A DNA stretch of 26,333 bases from a virus, in the IMG/VR virus record IMGVR_UViG_3300022594_000025, positions 1 through 26,333 of that record; one strand, 5' to 3'. Shown here piece after piece: positions 11,056-20,417 of the stretch (its first letter is position 1; the number at the start of each line of letters is the position of its first letter). A program made the translations under genes and the position numbers. Under the pieces are notes generated by a model. It was given only the letters and a program-made list of their open reading frames with translations. It had not been told where the DNA came from and made no database searches.

Positions 11056-11434
11056 CCTTCTCCTTTAACATCAAGTGTATCTCTTTGACAAGTCCGAGGG
11101 CTTCTAAGTCAATCTTGTAGTCCGCTACAGAGTGCTCAGTGTCATGCTTCCCCAACTTCTTTATCTCTCTAAGAATCACGGCATCACGCATCGACTGACT
11201 AGCGACACCAATACCAATAATCGACTCAACTAAGACGGCTAGGTAAGAGAGGTAGTAGTTGAGCCACAAGCGTGCTGGGTCGTGAAACCAAACAGGCACA
11301 GCAAGCCAAGTAAAGGTGATGGTAGAGAATATAACAACGAACCACCAACTGCGGAATATGCCTTGCGACTTCCAACTAAGCCATTCCGAGAAGCGTAAGT
11401 GGTCACCGGTTATGTGGTTCTTGTACTTGCTCAA
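11042..11434 (-). CDS. Two-pass membrane protein, holin candidate
   Basis: 130 aa. Two hydrophobic segments (about residues 29-48, FRSWWFVVIFSTITFTWLAV, and 60-78, YYLSYLAVLVESIIGIGVA) with a short loop, then a charged cytoplasmic tail. Location between two wall hydrolases and beside another membrane protein fits a holin or holin-regulating protein. No family motif allows a firm call; it overlaps both neighbours. Confidence 0.6.
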   Translation of the reverse strand: MSKYKNHITGDHLRFSEWLSWKSQGIFRSWWFVVIFSTITFTWLAVPVWFHDPARLWLNYYLSYLAVLVESIIGIGVASQSMRDAVILREIKKLGKHDTEHSVADYKIDLEALGLVKEIHLMLKEKDASR

Positions 11435-11696
11435 CGTATTCCAATTCAGTTAGGTGGCGCTCAAGGTCCTTGCGAACTCGCTTGATTGCTTTTGCGTTCT
11501 TCTTTTCAGCAGCGGCGATAGCCACTACTGCTGCCTCTATTCGGTCAACGGCATCTCGCATGCTTGACCCGTGGTTCGGTGACATTTCCGCCTTAAAGTG
11601 TTTCCAGACAATACGACCAACAAAGAAAACTACGGGGTAGATGAAAACTGAGATTACGTTTGCCCAATTCGCAATGTCCCCGATATTGGCAAGCAT
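11403..11696 (-). CDS. Small membrane protein with coiled-coil tail, holin candidate
   Basis: 97 aa. One N-terminal transmembrane helix (about residues 10-30, WANVISVFIYPVVFFVGRIV), then NHGSSMRDAVDRIEAAV and a long charged coiled coil. The HGSS-RDAVDRIE segment is a pattern I know from small membrane proteins beside endolysin genes in actinophages. Its start abuts the endolysin stop at 11696 in coupled fashion, which supports a lysis role. Confidence 0.65.
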   Translation of the reverse strand: MLANIGDIANWANVISVFIYPVVFFVGRIVWKHFKAEMSPNHGSSMRDAVDRIEAAVVAIAAAEKKNAKAIKRVRKDLERHLTELEYVEQVQEPHNR

Positions 11697-12214
11697 TATG
11701 CCGCCGGTACTGGTTTAGCGGGGCGAACCCGTGCTTGGTTAAGACGAAGGAAAGTCTGTGGAGTGCGACCATCTACCGGTACGCCCTTGTCGGGAACCAG
11801 TTGTGGGGCATTGACCCAGCAGTAAATAGCGCCATTGTTGTCACCGTAGGAGACAGTCATAATGTCGTGACCGTGGACCTCGATAACCAAAGCAACATGC
11901 TCGCCAGTGCTACCACCGTAAACCACCAAGTCACCAGGCTGAACCTGGTCAATGGTGACGTGGCGGTTGTTAGCCAGCAAGGTGCCGGTGTAGCCGGTGT
12001 GGTTGTAGCCACAGTGGTTGGGGTCGCCCAGTCCTGAGAGCCACGCCAGCAGGGTTACAAAGCCTGAGCAGTCGGTATTCAATGGGAAGTGAAGAGGCCA
12101 CTGTCCGATTGCTTCCATACGCTTAGCACCCTGGGTGTAAGTTTCTTGGGCTGACTTGCCGTGCTTGACGAAGTAGTGAGCCCAATTTACGAGGTCTTGT
12201 GCAGTTGTAGTCAT
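11696..12214 (-). CDS. Endolysin, NlpC/P60-type
   Basis: 172 aa. LNTDCSGFVTLLAWLSGLG with Cys49, PGDLVVYGG, then TGEHVALVIE with His106, is the order and spacing of NlpC/P60 cysteine peptidases, which cut peptide links in peptidoglycan. A tyrosine-rich segment follows and the protein ends in a basic/proline tail (RVRPAKPVPAA) that may help wall binding. No signal peptide, so release would rely on the neighbouring membrane proteins. Confidence 0.85.
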   Translation of the reverse strand: MTTTAQDLVNWAHYFVKHGKSAQETYTQGAKRMEAIGQWPLHFPLNTDCSGFVTLLAWLSGLGDPNHCGYNHTGYTGTLLANNRHVTIDQVQPGDLVVYGGSTGEHVALVIEVHGHDIMTVSYGDNNGAIYCWVNAPQLVPDKGVPVDGRTPQTFLRLNQARVRPAKPVPAA

Positions 12215-12226
12215 GCTGTTCCTTTA

Positions 12227-13210
12227 TTAAGAGATTTGCCCGCCGACAATCCAATAGCCAGCGGAGAGTTGAATAGCGGTAGCGAGTCCCTTGCTGGCAA
12301 CCTTTGGAGTCGATGCGGTGGAGCCAGTACTGATTACGTTCGCACCAGAACCCTGAGCGAACTGAACGGTGGAACTACCGGTGTTAGCAACGTACAGAAT
12401 TGCGCCAACAGGGAATCCAGTTGCGGGCAAGGTGACGGTGGCACTACCGGCGCATTGGTAAACGTTGTAAGAGGTGCTTAGTGTGGGGCTTCCTAAACTA
12501 ACGAGTACAGCGTTAGTAACTTGGTTGACTGGAATAGCAACCACAGTAGGCAGAGCCGTACCGGTCAGTTGCGATGCACCAATCGTCACGGTCGAGGGCA
12601 GGGCGGTTCCGGTCAGTTGCGAAACACCAATGGTCGAAGCCGAGGCAATAGCACCAGTAAGCGAAGAGCCCGGTACTGTTCCAGGTGAACTAATCCAACT
12701 GGCCAAGGAGGTGCTTGGTAGGTTGTGCGAGTGGTCCGAGTGTGCCGCAGAGGTGGCACTACCCAAAGAACCGGTACCAGAACCAATGGCGATGGTGCCA
12801 GGGTTAGCAATAGTTCCACTTGAGCCAGCGGTCAGAACGTGCTTCAAGGTCTGAACAGCGGCGTTGTGCTCAGCAGCCTCGTTGGCACTGAATACTGGAA
12901 TAACTGAAACACCGGCAACGTGGGTAGGAACGCTGGTGCTGGTGCTGTCGTAGTTACGGCTAACGATGGTGAAAGTACCACCGGCGTAGGTGCAGAGAAT
13001 CTTTTCTACGTTCGTGTTTCCGTATTCAACGGCAACAACAATGTTGCTGGATGAGGAAGGGGTGGAACCTGTGGCCACGTCAAAGAAGCCTGTGAGTCCG
13101 GTGACAGTAAAGGTTGAGCCAGCCCCCGCAGTGTTGGGGATACCAGGCGCAGCAAGGGTGGCCGCTGAGGCGGCTCCTATATTCGAACGTACGGGGTATG
13201 TTAAAGACAT
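12227..13210 (-). CDS. Tail fibre/receptor-binding-like structural protein
   Basis: 327 aa, rich in Ser, Thr, Gly and Ala, typical of beta-rich virion fibres. The N-terminal part (about 1-110) is a globular beta domain (VAVEYGNTNVEKILCTYAGG), followed by a histidine patch HSDHSHN (about 157-163). Next are short repeats of SQLTGTALP (197-205 and 213-221), then a compact C-terminal beta domain. His-x-His patches are known to bind iron in some fibre tips. It lies next to the endolysin, the usual place for a fibre or its adhesin in this layout. Confidence 0.7.
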   Translation of the reverse strand: MSLTYPVRSNIGAASAATLAAPGIPNTAGAGSTFTVTGLTGFFDVATGSTPSSSSNIVVAVEYGNTNVEKILCTYAGGTFTIVSRNYDSTSTSVPTHVAGVSVIPVFSANEAAEHNAAVQTLKHVLTAGSSGTIANPGTIAIGSGTGSLGSATSAAHSDHSHNLPSTSLASWISSPGTVPGSSLTGAIASASTIGVSQLTGTALPSTVTIGASQLTGTALPTVVAIPVNQVTNAVLVSLGSPTLSTSYNVYQCAGSATVTLPATGFPVGAILYVANTGSSTVQFAQGSGANVISTGSTASTPKVASKGLATAIQLSAGYWIVGGQIS

Positions 13211-13227
13211 AATACTATTTTACCTTT

Positions 13228-15588
13228 CTAAACTGTTAATGCCGGGGTATAGACGTAACCGCCGATGGTCTTCATAACAACTACGCAGTCACCCTCAAAG
13301 CCGTTTTCGTAGTTATTCCTACGCTTGTGGGGCAGCCAGTCGAGGGATTCGATAATGACGTTGGCAACCAGCGAACCTTCTTGGTATTGAACAATGGTCT
13401 GGTCACGGCGTAGGTTGTCGAGGAATGTGTACTCGGCGTAGGGGTCAACGTACTGTTCCAAGCCATCAACCACGTTGGTGCTGAACAACTGAATAACCGC
13501 CGAGATTGAAGTCTCACTGGATACGGCAGGCCAAGCCTTAGTAGTCCAGCGGTACATAGTTGGGGTAAGTGTCTTGGTGCTGTCAGAGTAAAGGGTCATT
13601 GTGGTCGAAAGGTTCTCGCCACGGTAGGCAGAGTTAATCACTACCTCTGTCTCTGCGTTACCCGTAATTGGGGTAAGAGAGATGGGGCCTTGGAAGTCAG
13701 GGTCGTGCTCATCAATGATGATGGCGGCCTGGGCTGAGGTTCCCAGGGGAATAGAACAGCCGTAGTCAAAGAAGACTGGAATCTTCTTGTCAGGAATTCC
13801 ATACGAGTAGATACCCGACTGAACGTTTCCCGATGAAACGTAGTGGGTGGTGTCCATCCCGTAGATACCATAACCAGGAACACCGAACATTGGGGTTCGC
13901 TTAATGGGGTCCCAATCGAGTGAACGGATTACAGTTCCCGTTCCGGTTGAGGTAACCGTAGCCATGAGGTCAGAGGCATAAACAGGTGTAAGTGGGTCAC
14001 CGTTAATGAACGTACCAAGGTCCAACTTGCCAAGCCCGGTACTGGTGTCATCGTAGTTACTCCAGGTGAACCAGATAAATCGGCCATCACCAACGATGCC
14101 GTACACGGGGTTCGACAAAGGCTGTAGCAGGTTAGGGATTAGCGGCCCTGATTTTAGGTCACCCGAAGCGGTGGCGGTTGGGTCGTAGATGCTAAGGGTT
14201 TGGCACATACGGATACCCTTGTTAGTTCCAACAAAGATAAAGTTGAGGTAGCCCTGGATACAAGTAGGGTATTCATCCGGTGACATTGGCAATGCCTGGA
14301 CCGGGGTGTTCAAGGTAAACGGTTGAATAACCGAAGAGTTGGCAACCGAAGTGGTACCACTGGTAGTTGAGGTGCTGCTGCTCTGCATGTCTGAGCGGTA
14401 CACGGCACCGGAGTAACCAGACGAGCCGTTGGCCACATAGCCAGAGAAGTAGATTTGTGTTGCGCCAGCAGTGGCATCGGACCAGACCCAACTAGGGTTG
14501 ACGTGGGTGTATAGGGTATCTCCGCCAGTACCAGTGGGAGGACCACTAATAGTGTGGGTTGGCAAGAAGGCGTACAGACGTGGGCCTCGTGAGGCAATCA
14601 ACTGGTCGTTAGCCCAGCGAACCATATCGAAACCACCGGTGTATGTTCCAGTTGCTTCTGGGGCGGAGTACTGAGTAAAGACTGTTGGGTTTACATAGGT
14701 GTTGGCGTACCAGATACCCGTGTTAGTTGCGATGTAAACGTAGTTGTCGTTGCTGTCAATAGCAGTAATTACGGTGGGCGTGGCTACCGCCGTCACAGAA
14801 CCACCCGAAACGTAGGTAGCAGCGGAACCACCAGTAACCGTGAAGGTGTTAGAGGTGACCGCAGTAATCGTCTTGTTAGCCAGGTTAAAGGCGCTGGGGA
14901 TAATACCCGTGATGGTGACCTGGTAGTTGATGTAGTAGTTGTGGGCTACAGAAGTGGTGTAGGTTACTGAGCCAGCAGAGTAAACGGCGTTAATAATTGT
15001 GTAGGTTGCAGGGGTTGGCGTGGTGAACGTACAGGCATTAAACGAAGACCAGTCTGGCGTGTACTTTACGGTTGCTCCATCAACAATGTAAACGTTAGGG
15101 CCGGAGCGGCTGGTAAAAAGCGTAGTGCTACTAGTTGAGTAGTACTTTTTTGTGTCGTGAAGAAGTTGGCACTGGTAGGGGTTGGTAAATATGTCAAGGC
15201 CCTTGGACTTGTAAAAGCGGTTCTCCATTGAAGCGCCCTTGCTGTCCAAGAACTGTTGTCCAGCACCAGCGGTCCAGTCGTTCTGCTCACGCCTCCACAG
15301 ACCCTCGGAGTTAACGGTTCCTTCGCCCTGGATGTTAGAGAAGTTAACTGACTGGCGTTGTGCAGGTACAGTACGGTGACGGAAAGCCTCACGGCGGTAA
15401 GGCTCGAACGATGTGTCAACGGCGTATTCGTGGCCCGCAATAGCAACGGCGTATGGCCCTAGAGGTACGGCTGAGACAGTGCTATTAGACAACTGCTGAG
15501 TGTTTGAGTTAAACGCATCAGCAGAGGAAGGTACGGTCTGCGACCAACCAAGCGTTGTAGATTCAATGTCGTAGCCAGTTAATGCCAT
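13228..15588 (-). CDS. Large tail protein, 786 aa (nozzle/tubular-B-like candidate)
   Basis: A long beta-rich protein. The first 170 residues carry conserved-looking RREAFRHR and QGEGTVNSEGLWRREQND segments. Residues about 194-268 form an Ig-like insert with a TITAVTSNTFTV core, and the remainder has repeated strands resembling a beta-propeller (NYVYIATNTGIWYAN, GYLNFIFVGTNKGIRM). Its length is close to T7 gp12 (794 aa), and it follows a neck-like gene as gp12 follows gp11, so a tail-nozzle role is likely by order; I cannot prove it from motifs. It overlaps the adaptor gene by one base. Confidence 0.6.
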   Translation of the reverse strand: MALTGYDIESTTLGWSQTVPSSADAFNSNTQQLSNSTVSAVPLGPYAVAIAGHEYAVDTSFEPYRREAFRHRTVPAQRQSVNFSNIQGEGTVNSEGLWRREQNDWTAGAGQQFLDSKGASMENRFYKSKGLDIFTNPYQCQLLHDTKKYYSTSSTTLFTSRSGPNVYIVDGATVKYTPDWSSFNACTFTTPTPATYTIINAVYSAGSVTYTTSVAHNYYINYQVTITGIIPSAFNLANKTITAVTSNTFTVTGGSAATYVSGGSVTAVATPTVITAIDSNDNYVYIATNTGIWYANTYVNPTVFTQYSAPEATGTYTGGFDMVRWANDQLIASRGPRLYAFLPTHTISGPPTGTGGDTLYTHVNPSWVWSDATAGATQIYFSGYVANGSSGYSGAVYRSDMQSSSTSTTSGTTSVANSSVIQPFTLNTPVQALPMSPDEYPTCIQGYLNFIFVGTNKGIRMCQTLSIYDPTATASGDLKSGPLIPNLLQPLSNPVYGIVGDGRFIWFTWSNYDDTSTGLGKLDLGTFINGDPLTPVYASDLMATVTSTGTGTVIRSLDWDPIKRTPMFGVPGYGIYGMDTTHYVSSGNVQSGIYSYGIPDKKIPVFFDYGCSIPLGTSAQAAIIIDEHDPDFQGPISLTPITGNAETEVVINSAYRGENLSTTMTLYSDSTKTLTPTMYRWTTKAWPAVSSETSISAVIQLFSTNVVDGLEQYVDPYAEYTFLDNLRRDQTIVQYQEGSLVANVIIESLDWLPHKRRNNYENGFEGDCVVVMKTIGGYVYTPALTV

Positions 15589-16604
15589 TACCAGGCACGC
15601 ACCTTCGTGTACTGACGTTGCAGACGGTCAGCCTCTTCGCTAATTCGTTGCATGCGGCGGTTCACCAAAGCATTGACCGAGGCGGCCACAGCGTTGGCTG
15701 GAACTTCCTGGGCCTTGCGTGGGTCAGGCTGAGACTCCATAAAGTTACGGCTAATCTCACGAGGCTGAGTCAGGTCAATCTCTGCACCGAGTGGTGGCAG
15801 GTCAATCATGGTGGCGGTCAAGTTAGATACCGTGTTGGCGGTGTAGCCGTTGTAGGGTGGCGAGTCATCGTTGGTAGAAGGGGTGTCCAGGATGTTGTCG
15901 GCGGTGTCCACGAAGCGAACAAACGGTGCCGAGTAGGTCACATAAATAGGGAGTCCAGGCCAACCTGATTCGTAAATAACCAAACCACGGCCCGATGGGA
16001 ATACCGGGTCAGTTGAAGCCTTGTTCCAGCGAATGACCTTCCAACGCTTAATGGCTGGGAAGGTACGGTAGGGCGGGGCAATACGGTAGCGAACCTCAAG
16101 GATGTCAATAAAGTTATCGGGCAGGTCACCCAGGTCGTAACCAGCAAAGACAGGGTTGTAGGTAATCTCTGCTACGCCTACACGGAACAAGCCGTTGCTG
16201 GGCGAGGACAGCGAACGCAGGTCATCGTTGATTGCCACACCAATGTCGTAGCGTGAATAGCGAGGGTTAATGTAGCAATGGGTATTAGCCAGGTGGGTGC
16301 CGGGTACAGAACCGTAGTAGCCACGGGAGACTATGGCAGTACCAGAGGTGGAGGTAGTGGCGCTCCAAGATTCAATGTACAAAACCTCAAGGTCAATAGC
16401 CAGCAAAACACCGGGGAACAGGGCAGTAGTCTGTGAGCCGTTAAGCGTAATGGTCGTATCGTCTGAGCCGATAGAAGCACCGAGGGTGACTACCTTTTCA
16501 CGGATACCACCCATCGTGCGGCGGTACACCTTTTCAATAAGGTCGCCAAAGGTATAGCCGTTTCCGGTACTTGACGAACCACCGACTGTAATTAAAGTTG
16601 CCAT
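15588..16604 (-). CDS. Neck/tail adaptor-like protein, 338 aa
   Basis: The N-terminal third has a YTFGDLIEKVYRRTMGG start and a small beta domain; the middle holds DDLRSLSSPSNGLF and IDILEVRYRIAPP segments; the C-terminus is helical and basic (VNRRMQRISEEADRLQRQY). The combination of a helical DLIEKVYRR start, strands around residues 40-110 and helical end is seen in adaptor or head-tail connector proteins of short-tailed phages. Its position directly before the large tail protein supports that call. Confidence 0.55.
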   Translation of the reverse strand: MATLITVGGSSSTGNGYTFGDLIEKVYRRTMGGIREKVVTLGASIGSDDTTITLNGSQTTALFPGVLLAIDLEVLYIESWSATTSTSGTAIVSRGYYGSVPGTHLANTHCYINPRYSRYDIGVAINDDLRSLSSPSNGLFRVGVAEITYNPVFAGYDLGDLPDNFIDILEVRYRIAPPYRTFPAIKRWKVIRWNKASTDPVFPSGRGLVIYESGWPGLPIYVTYSAPFVRFVDTADNILDTPSTNDDSPPYNGYTANTVSNLTATMIDLPPLGAEIDLTQPREISRNFMESQPDPRKAQEVPANAVAASVNALVNRRMQRISEEADRLQRQYTKVRAW

Positions 16605-16613
16605 GATTTATCC

Positions 16614-19448
16614 TTAGTTGAGTGTGGCGAAGAAGTTGTAAACGGTGCTTGCTGGAGTGTTTGCACCTACCGCCGCTGGCGTGGTATTTAGACCTGTACC
16701 CCAAGAACTTGTCCGACCATTAAGAACGCCTGCGGCATTAGTAGTGTTAAAGTTCATTAGTGTTGCTACAGCGTTCGGCGAGCCGGTTCCGTTTGCGTCA
16801 CCGGCTATTACGATGTTTGGTGCAGTAGTGCTACCTGTTCCAATTTGTATTACCGCAAAATAATCCGTGTCAGCAGACAGGGCCAACGAACCAACTGCAG
16901 TTAGAGTGAACGTGTTATATCCCGTAGCGGAAACACTTGTACCTAGTGAGGCATAGCCAAGGACTGCGCCAGCGGCGCTGTAAAGAGAAATATAAGAGTT
17001 TGCTAATGACGTGCCACCACCGCTGGAAGTCATAAATCCAATAGTCGTTACGGTTGCGGCTGTGGTCATGTGAATACGAGTTGCGTAGGCTACGCCTTTA
17101 GTTGGCGGAAATGTTGCAGCGTTCATAAACGCAGCAGGGTCAAATGTCCAAGCCTTGACACCGTGTGCTGAGGGGAAGACTGTGGCTGGCGTTATGCCTA
17201 AAGTTCCTCTAGCACCAGAGGCAGTGTTTGAGGCTGTTCCACCGCTTGCAATTTGCACAATCCCACCGAGCGTTGAACTGTTCATTGCGGCTCGTTCAGT
17301 CCAAACACCAGCGTTATAGACAAACGTTTTTGAAGCAAGAGAACCAATTGTCCAGTTTATTGCGCCGGAGGCAACACCTGTGCTTGATTGGTAAGTGATT
17401 GTGTCTGATAAACCACCACGGCTAATAACCGTGCTAATCCCTGAACCGGAAACGATTGTGTTTGTCGTTCCGTTAGGCGGTGCGCTAGGCAACGTGATAG
17501 TCAAAGAGGTGACTGTGGTTATTGAAGTTTCATTAGCGGCGGCAGTTCCACTTGTTGAGTAGAACACCGGCGCAGATGAGCCTGAACTTGGCGTGGAGTA
17601 TTGAAGGCCAGTGGCTCCGGAGTTTACGGTCAGAACCTGACCAGCGGTTCCTAAGCCCAGGCGTGAAACAGTGCTAGAGCCAGTTCCAACAATAAGGTCA
17701 CCAGCAGTGGTGACTGTCGAAAGAGGAATTTTGGTTGTGTCGCTAGGTGCGGTGGTAGTAACGGAAGTAACCCGACCCTTTGAATCGGTGGTCACAATAG
17801 GAACTGCCGTGGCCGAGCCATAGGTGCCAGCGGTACCAGCAGCGGCCAAAGTTGGGTTGGGGTAGGAACCAGTTAAGTCACCACCGGCAGTACCTGATGG
17901 CGGCAACGAAGTAGGCAAAGAGGTGTAGGTTAGGCCCGTTGCACCTGAGTTAACAGATAGAACCTGGTTAGCAGTTCCAATAGTGCTGAGCCCAGTACCA
18001 CCGTTGGCGGTTTGAACAACATCAACCAAGTGGTCTGCGCCGTTGGTTGCAACCATGTACCACTGCGAACCGTTGTAGTTCACGAACGAGTAAGCCCCAC
18101 CAGCAGAGACAGAATAGGTAGTTACACCAGAACCGTTACCAATAGGAACCATTGATGGGGTAAAACTTAGAGTCACCGCAACGGAGGCTTTGTTGATGAC
18201 GGTCCAAGTAGAGCCGTCAATCGGGCCAGATGGGGCAGTAAGAGTTTGACTTGCCGTAGAGCCCGAGAAAATGGTTGTCTCGTTACGGCCTACTGTTGTT
18301 GAAGCAGTGCGAAGCGAGAGGTGCGACGAGATGGTTGTAGTCCAAGTGCCAGGCGTTCCAGCAGTTGTGCAGACCCAAACGGTTCCACTCTGGTCGACTA
18401 CAAAGTCGCCTACAGCAAAGGTGCCGGTAGTAGGAGCACCAGAAGTGGTACCACCGACATAACGAGTAGCCGCTGTGGCACCGGTAAGGCCCATTGGCAA
18501 ACCATTGGTTCCGCCACCACCCGTGATAGTCGTGGGGGTCACATTTGTAATGCGACCATAAGCATCCGTGGTAATAACAGGAACGGTGGTAGCCGAGCCG
18601 TAAGTACCAGCGGTACCAGTAGTGTTTAGCCCAATGTTGGCAGCGGTAGAGGTACCGGAGTTGGTGATTGGGGCGGTAACTGAAACAACACCGGAAGAGC
18701 CGTTAGTTCCATTAGTTCCGTTGGTACCATCAGCACCCTTAGGAATAGTAAAGTTAAGTACAGCAGCAGAACTTGTACCGGAGTTAGTTACAGAAGCAGA
18801 CGTACCAGCCGCACCGGTGGTTGTAGAACCAACTGCGACAGTTGCGGCAGTTCCGTTGAGCCCGTTTGTGCCATTAGTACCATCGGTACCGGCAGGACCC
18901 TGTGGGCCTTGTGCGCCCTGGGGAACGGTGAAATTGAATACTGCGGCGGATGAGGTACCAGAGTTTGTAACGCTGGCAGAGGTTCCAGCGGCTCCTGTGG
19001 TGGTTGTACCCACAGCAACCGTAGCAGCCGCTCCTGGGGTGCCTGGAACGCCCTGAGGGCCTTGTGGGCCTGTAGCACCAGTGGGACCAGCAGGACCGGT
19101 AGGACCAGCAGGACCGGTGGTAAGAATTAAAGAGTCATCGTAAGACCAATACGATTGTGCGCTAGGCGAACCTACTGGGTAGGTGACCTGAACGTAATAG
19201 TCCGTAACAGCGCCAACGGCTAGTTCCCATTGTCCAGGCCCACCAAATTGGGTACCAGTTGTTACAGGGCCGTAGTAGTCAGTGCCAAGGAGGAGTGTGC
19301 CATCAGGGTTAGAGCCACCAGTCGTGGGTGGGGCCTGACCAGCGGAGGGAGCACCTGCTGGGAATAGGGATGCCTTGTAGGCATAGACGTTTGCGCCATT
19401 AAGAAAGCCAGAAGGGCCAGCAACTACACCGGTGAGAACAAGAGCCAT
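16614..19448 (-). CDS. Collagen-repeat tail fibre, 944 aa
   Basis: Residues 112-139 contain Gly-x-y collagen repeats (GPAGPTGPAGPTG), with further Gly-x-y runs at about 178-199 and 238-250. Two copies of a 36-residue beta unit (about 141-176 and 201-236) are nearly identical in protein but use different codons. Later come paired GTYGSAT.VP..TTD..GR.T.VT segments and QVL.VNSGATGL.Y segments, typical shaft repeats of trimeric fibres, and a C-terminal beta-sandwich-like tip (about 760-944) likely to contact the host surface. The N-terminal 100 residues should anchor it to the virion. Confidence 0.85.
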   Translation of the reverse strand: MALVLTGVVAGPSGFLNGANVYAYKASLFPAGAPSAGQAPPTTGGSNPDGTLLLGTDYYGPVTTGTQFGGPGQWELAVGAVTDYYVQVTYPVGSPSAQSYWSYDDSLILTTGPAGPTGPAGPTGATGPQGPQGVPGTPGAAATVAVGTTTTGAAGTSASVTNSGTSSAAVFNFTVPQGAQGPQGPAGTDGTNGTNGLNGTAATVAVGSTTTGAAGTSASVTNSGTSSAAVLNFTIPKGADGTNGTNGTNGSSGVVSVTAPITNSGTSTAANIGLNTTGTAGTYGSATTVPVITTDAYGRITNVTPTTITGGGGTNGLPMGLTGATAATRYVGGTTSGAPTTGTFAVGDFVVDQSGTVWVCTTAGTPGTWTTTISSHLSLRTASTTVGRNETTIFSGSTASQTLTAPSGPIDGSTWTVINKASVAVTLSFTPSMVPIGNGSGVTTYSVSAGGAYSFVNYNGSQWYMVATNGADHLVDVVQTANGGTGLSTIGTANQVLSVNSGATGLTYTSLPTSLPPSGTAGGDLTGSYPNPTLAAAGTAGTYGSATAVPIVTTDSKGRVTSVTTTAPSDTTKIPLSTVTTAGDLIVGTGSSTVSRLGLGTAGQVLTVNSGATGLQYSTPSSGSSAPVFYSTSGTAAANETSITTVTSLTITLPSAPPNGTTNTIVSGSGISTVISRGGLSDTITYQSSTGVASGAINWTIGSLASKTFVYNAGVWTERAAMNSSTLGGIVQIASGGTASNTASGARGTLGITPATVFPSAHGVKAWTFDPAAFMNAATFPPTKGVAYATRIHMTTAATVTTIGFMTSSGGGTSLANSYISLYSAAGAVLGYASLGTSVSATGYNTFTLTAVGSLALSADTDYFAVIQIGTGSTTAPNIVIAGDANGTGSPNAVATLMNFNTTNAAGVLNGRTSSWGTGLNTTPAAVGANTPASTVYNFFATLN

Positions 19449-19780
19449 TAGACAGCCTCGCCCTTGTTGATAGCGGCCTGAGTAGCATCAAGACGTGCGC
19501 CTAGTTTGGTGTTTCCACCAACGCTAGTTCCAGTCTCAACTTCCCACTTAGATACGGCACGGCTTTCCAAAGCAGCAGAACCCTTTACGGTCTTAGGCTG
19601 GAGTCCATCCTTACGAAGTCGCTTGTACGCCTCAGCATCAGCCTGACCACGCTTGGTTTCAATGGCAATAGAACCAGCGTTAGAGCGAGTGGGCATGGCA
19701 GAAGGAGCCAGTGATACTGACTGAATCTTGCACCCAAAGCAATCGGGCGCACAAGTCTCGGAAGGAATGTGTCGTGCCAT
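19448..19780 (-). CDS. Conserved phage hypothetical protein, 110 aa
   Basis: I chose ATG 19780 (the frame is open upstream but overlaps the neighbour). The N-terminus has CAPDCFGCK, a three-cysteine metal-binding patch. The rest contains ADAEAYKRLRKDGLQPKTVKGSAALESRA, a conserved-type segment found next to head and tail genes in other phages of Actinobacteria. Function unknown; it could be a virion component or assembly factor. It shares its first base with the upstream gene's last. Confidence 0.7.
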   Translation of the reverse strand: MARHIPSETCAPDCFGCKIQSVSLAPSAMPTRSNAGSIAIETKRGQADAEAYKRLRKDGLQPKTVKGSAALESRAVSKWEVETGTSVGGNTKLGARLDATQAAINKGEAV

Positions 19781-20172
19781 TATGAAATCAATGCTCCATA
19801 TCCAGCAGCGGTTAGTGCCGCTACCTCTGTGGGGGTTACTTCTTCTGGACCCATGTACACCTTGGTAATCCAAACATCGTGAGCCACGTTAGACACGGCG
19901 GGCCTTGGGGGCCTAACAGTGTAATCAATGTAATACGAAGTGGCGTACGGGGCTGATGGGTCCCAGGGGTTGTACGGGTAAGGAATGTTGGTGTTGCTGT
20001 TTTCAGCAGAAGCGGTGTCTTGAACGAACGTGCCGTCACTTAGCGCAAAGACGTAGATATACCGTGCTCGGTTCTTGTAGTACCGAAACAGACGGTTAGC
20101 AGCACCCATGCCACCCGAATACGGCAGGATGGCTGGGTTGTCATACGCTACGGGCGGCGTGAACGTTGCCAC
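19780..20172 (-). CDS. Hypothetical virion-region protein, 130 aa
   Basis: Located between the major capsid gene and the fibre, so probably structural. Tyr/Pro-rich with a RYYKNRARYIYVFALSDGTF segment and NIPYPYNPWDPSAPYATSYY; mainly beta and loop. No cysteines, no enzymatic motif. It might be a head-surface or connector component. Not recognised. Confidence 0.65.
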   Translation of the reverse strand: MATFTPPVAYDNPAILPYSGGMGAANRLFRYYKNRARYIYVFALSDGTFVQDTASAENSNTNIPYPYNPWDPSAPYATSYYIDYTVRPPRPAVSNVAHDVWITKVYMGPEEVTPTEVAALTAAGYGALIS

Positions 20173-20177
20173 GGCGC

Positions 20178-20417
20178 TTACCGCTTGTTGACTGCAGGAA
20201 GTCCAAGTTTGGTAGCGGCGATGGCATCTGTGGTGCCACGGCTTGCGGAACCATTTACGTTTACTCCGTCAGCAGGAGCGTTGCCTACAGGCTTGCTAAC
20301 ACGGGAGTAGCCGTTCATCATGTTGACTTCAAGAACGGTGGCAGGTGACATATCCACGAAAAAGGAAGTGTCAGCGGCAGTTCCATCAGTGCTGAATTTT
20401 GCATCGTAGCGAGACAT
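20178..20417 (-). CDS. Hypothetical virion-region protein, 79 aa
   Basis: Small, low in aromatic residues, with a Ser/Thr/Ala/Asp composition like virion decoration proteins (RYDAKFSTDGTAADTSFFVD, VLEVNMMNGYSRV). It shares its first base with the end of the upstream gene and stops 5 nt before the next. Function unknown. Confidence 0.6.
   Translation of the reverse strand: MSRYDAKFSTDGTAADTSFFVDMSPATVLEVNMMNGYSRVSKPVGNAPADGVNVNGSASRGTTDAIAATKLGLPAVNKR

Noticed and set aside
12500-12650. Direct DNA repeats in the fibre gene as a mobile or CRISPR-like array
   Set aside because: They are in-frame coding repeats of the SQLTGTALP unit, not spacers.
18622-19056. Rightward 144-aa ORF over the tail fibre
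   Set aside because: It is the reverse complement of the Ala/Gly/Thr-rich fibre repeats; its Val/Pro/Ala composition is a shadow, with no ribosome site.
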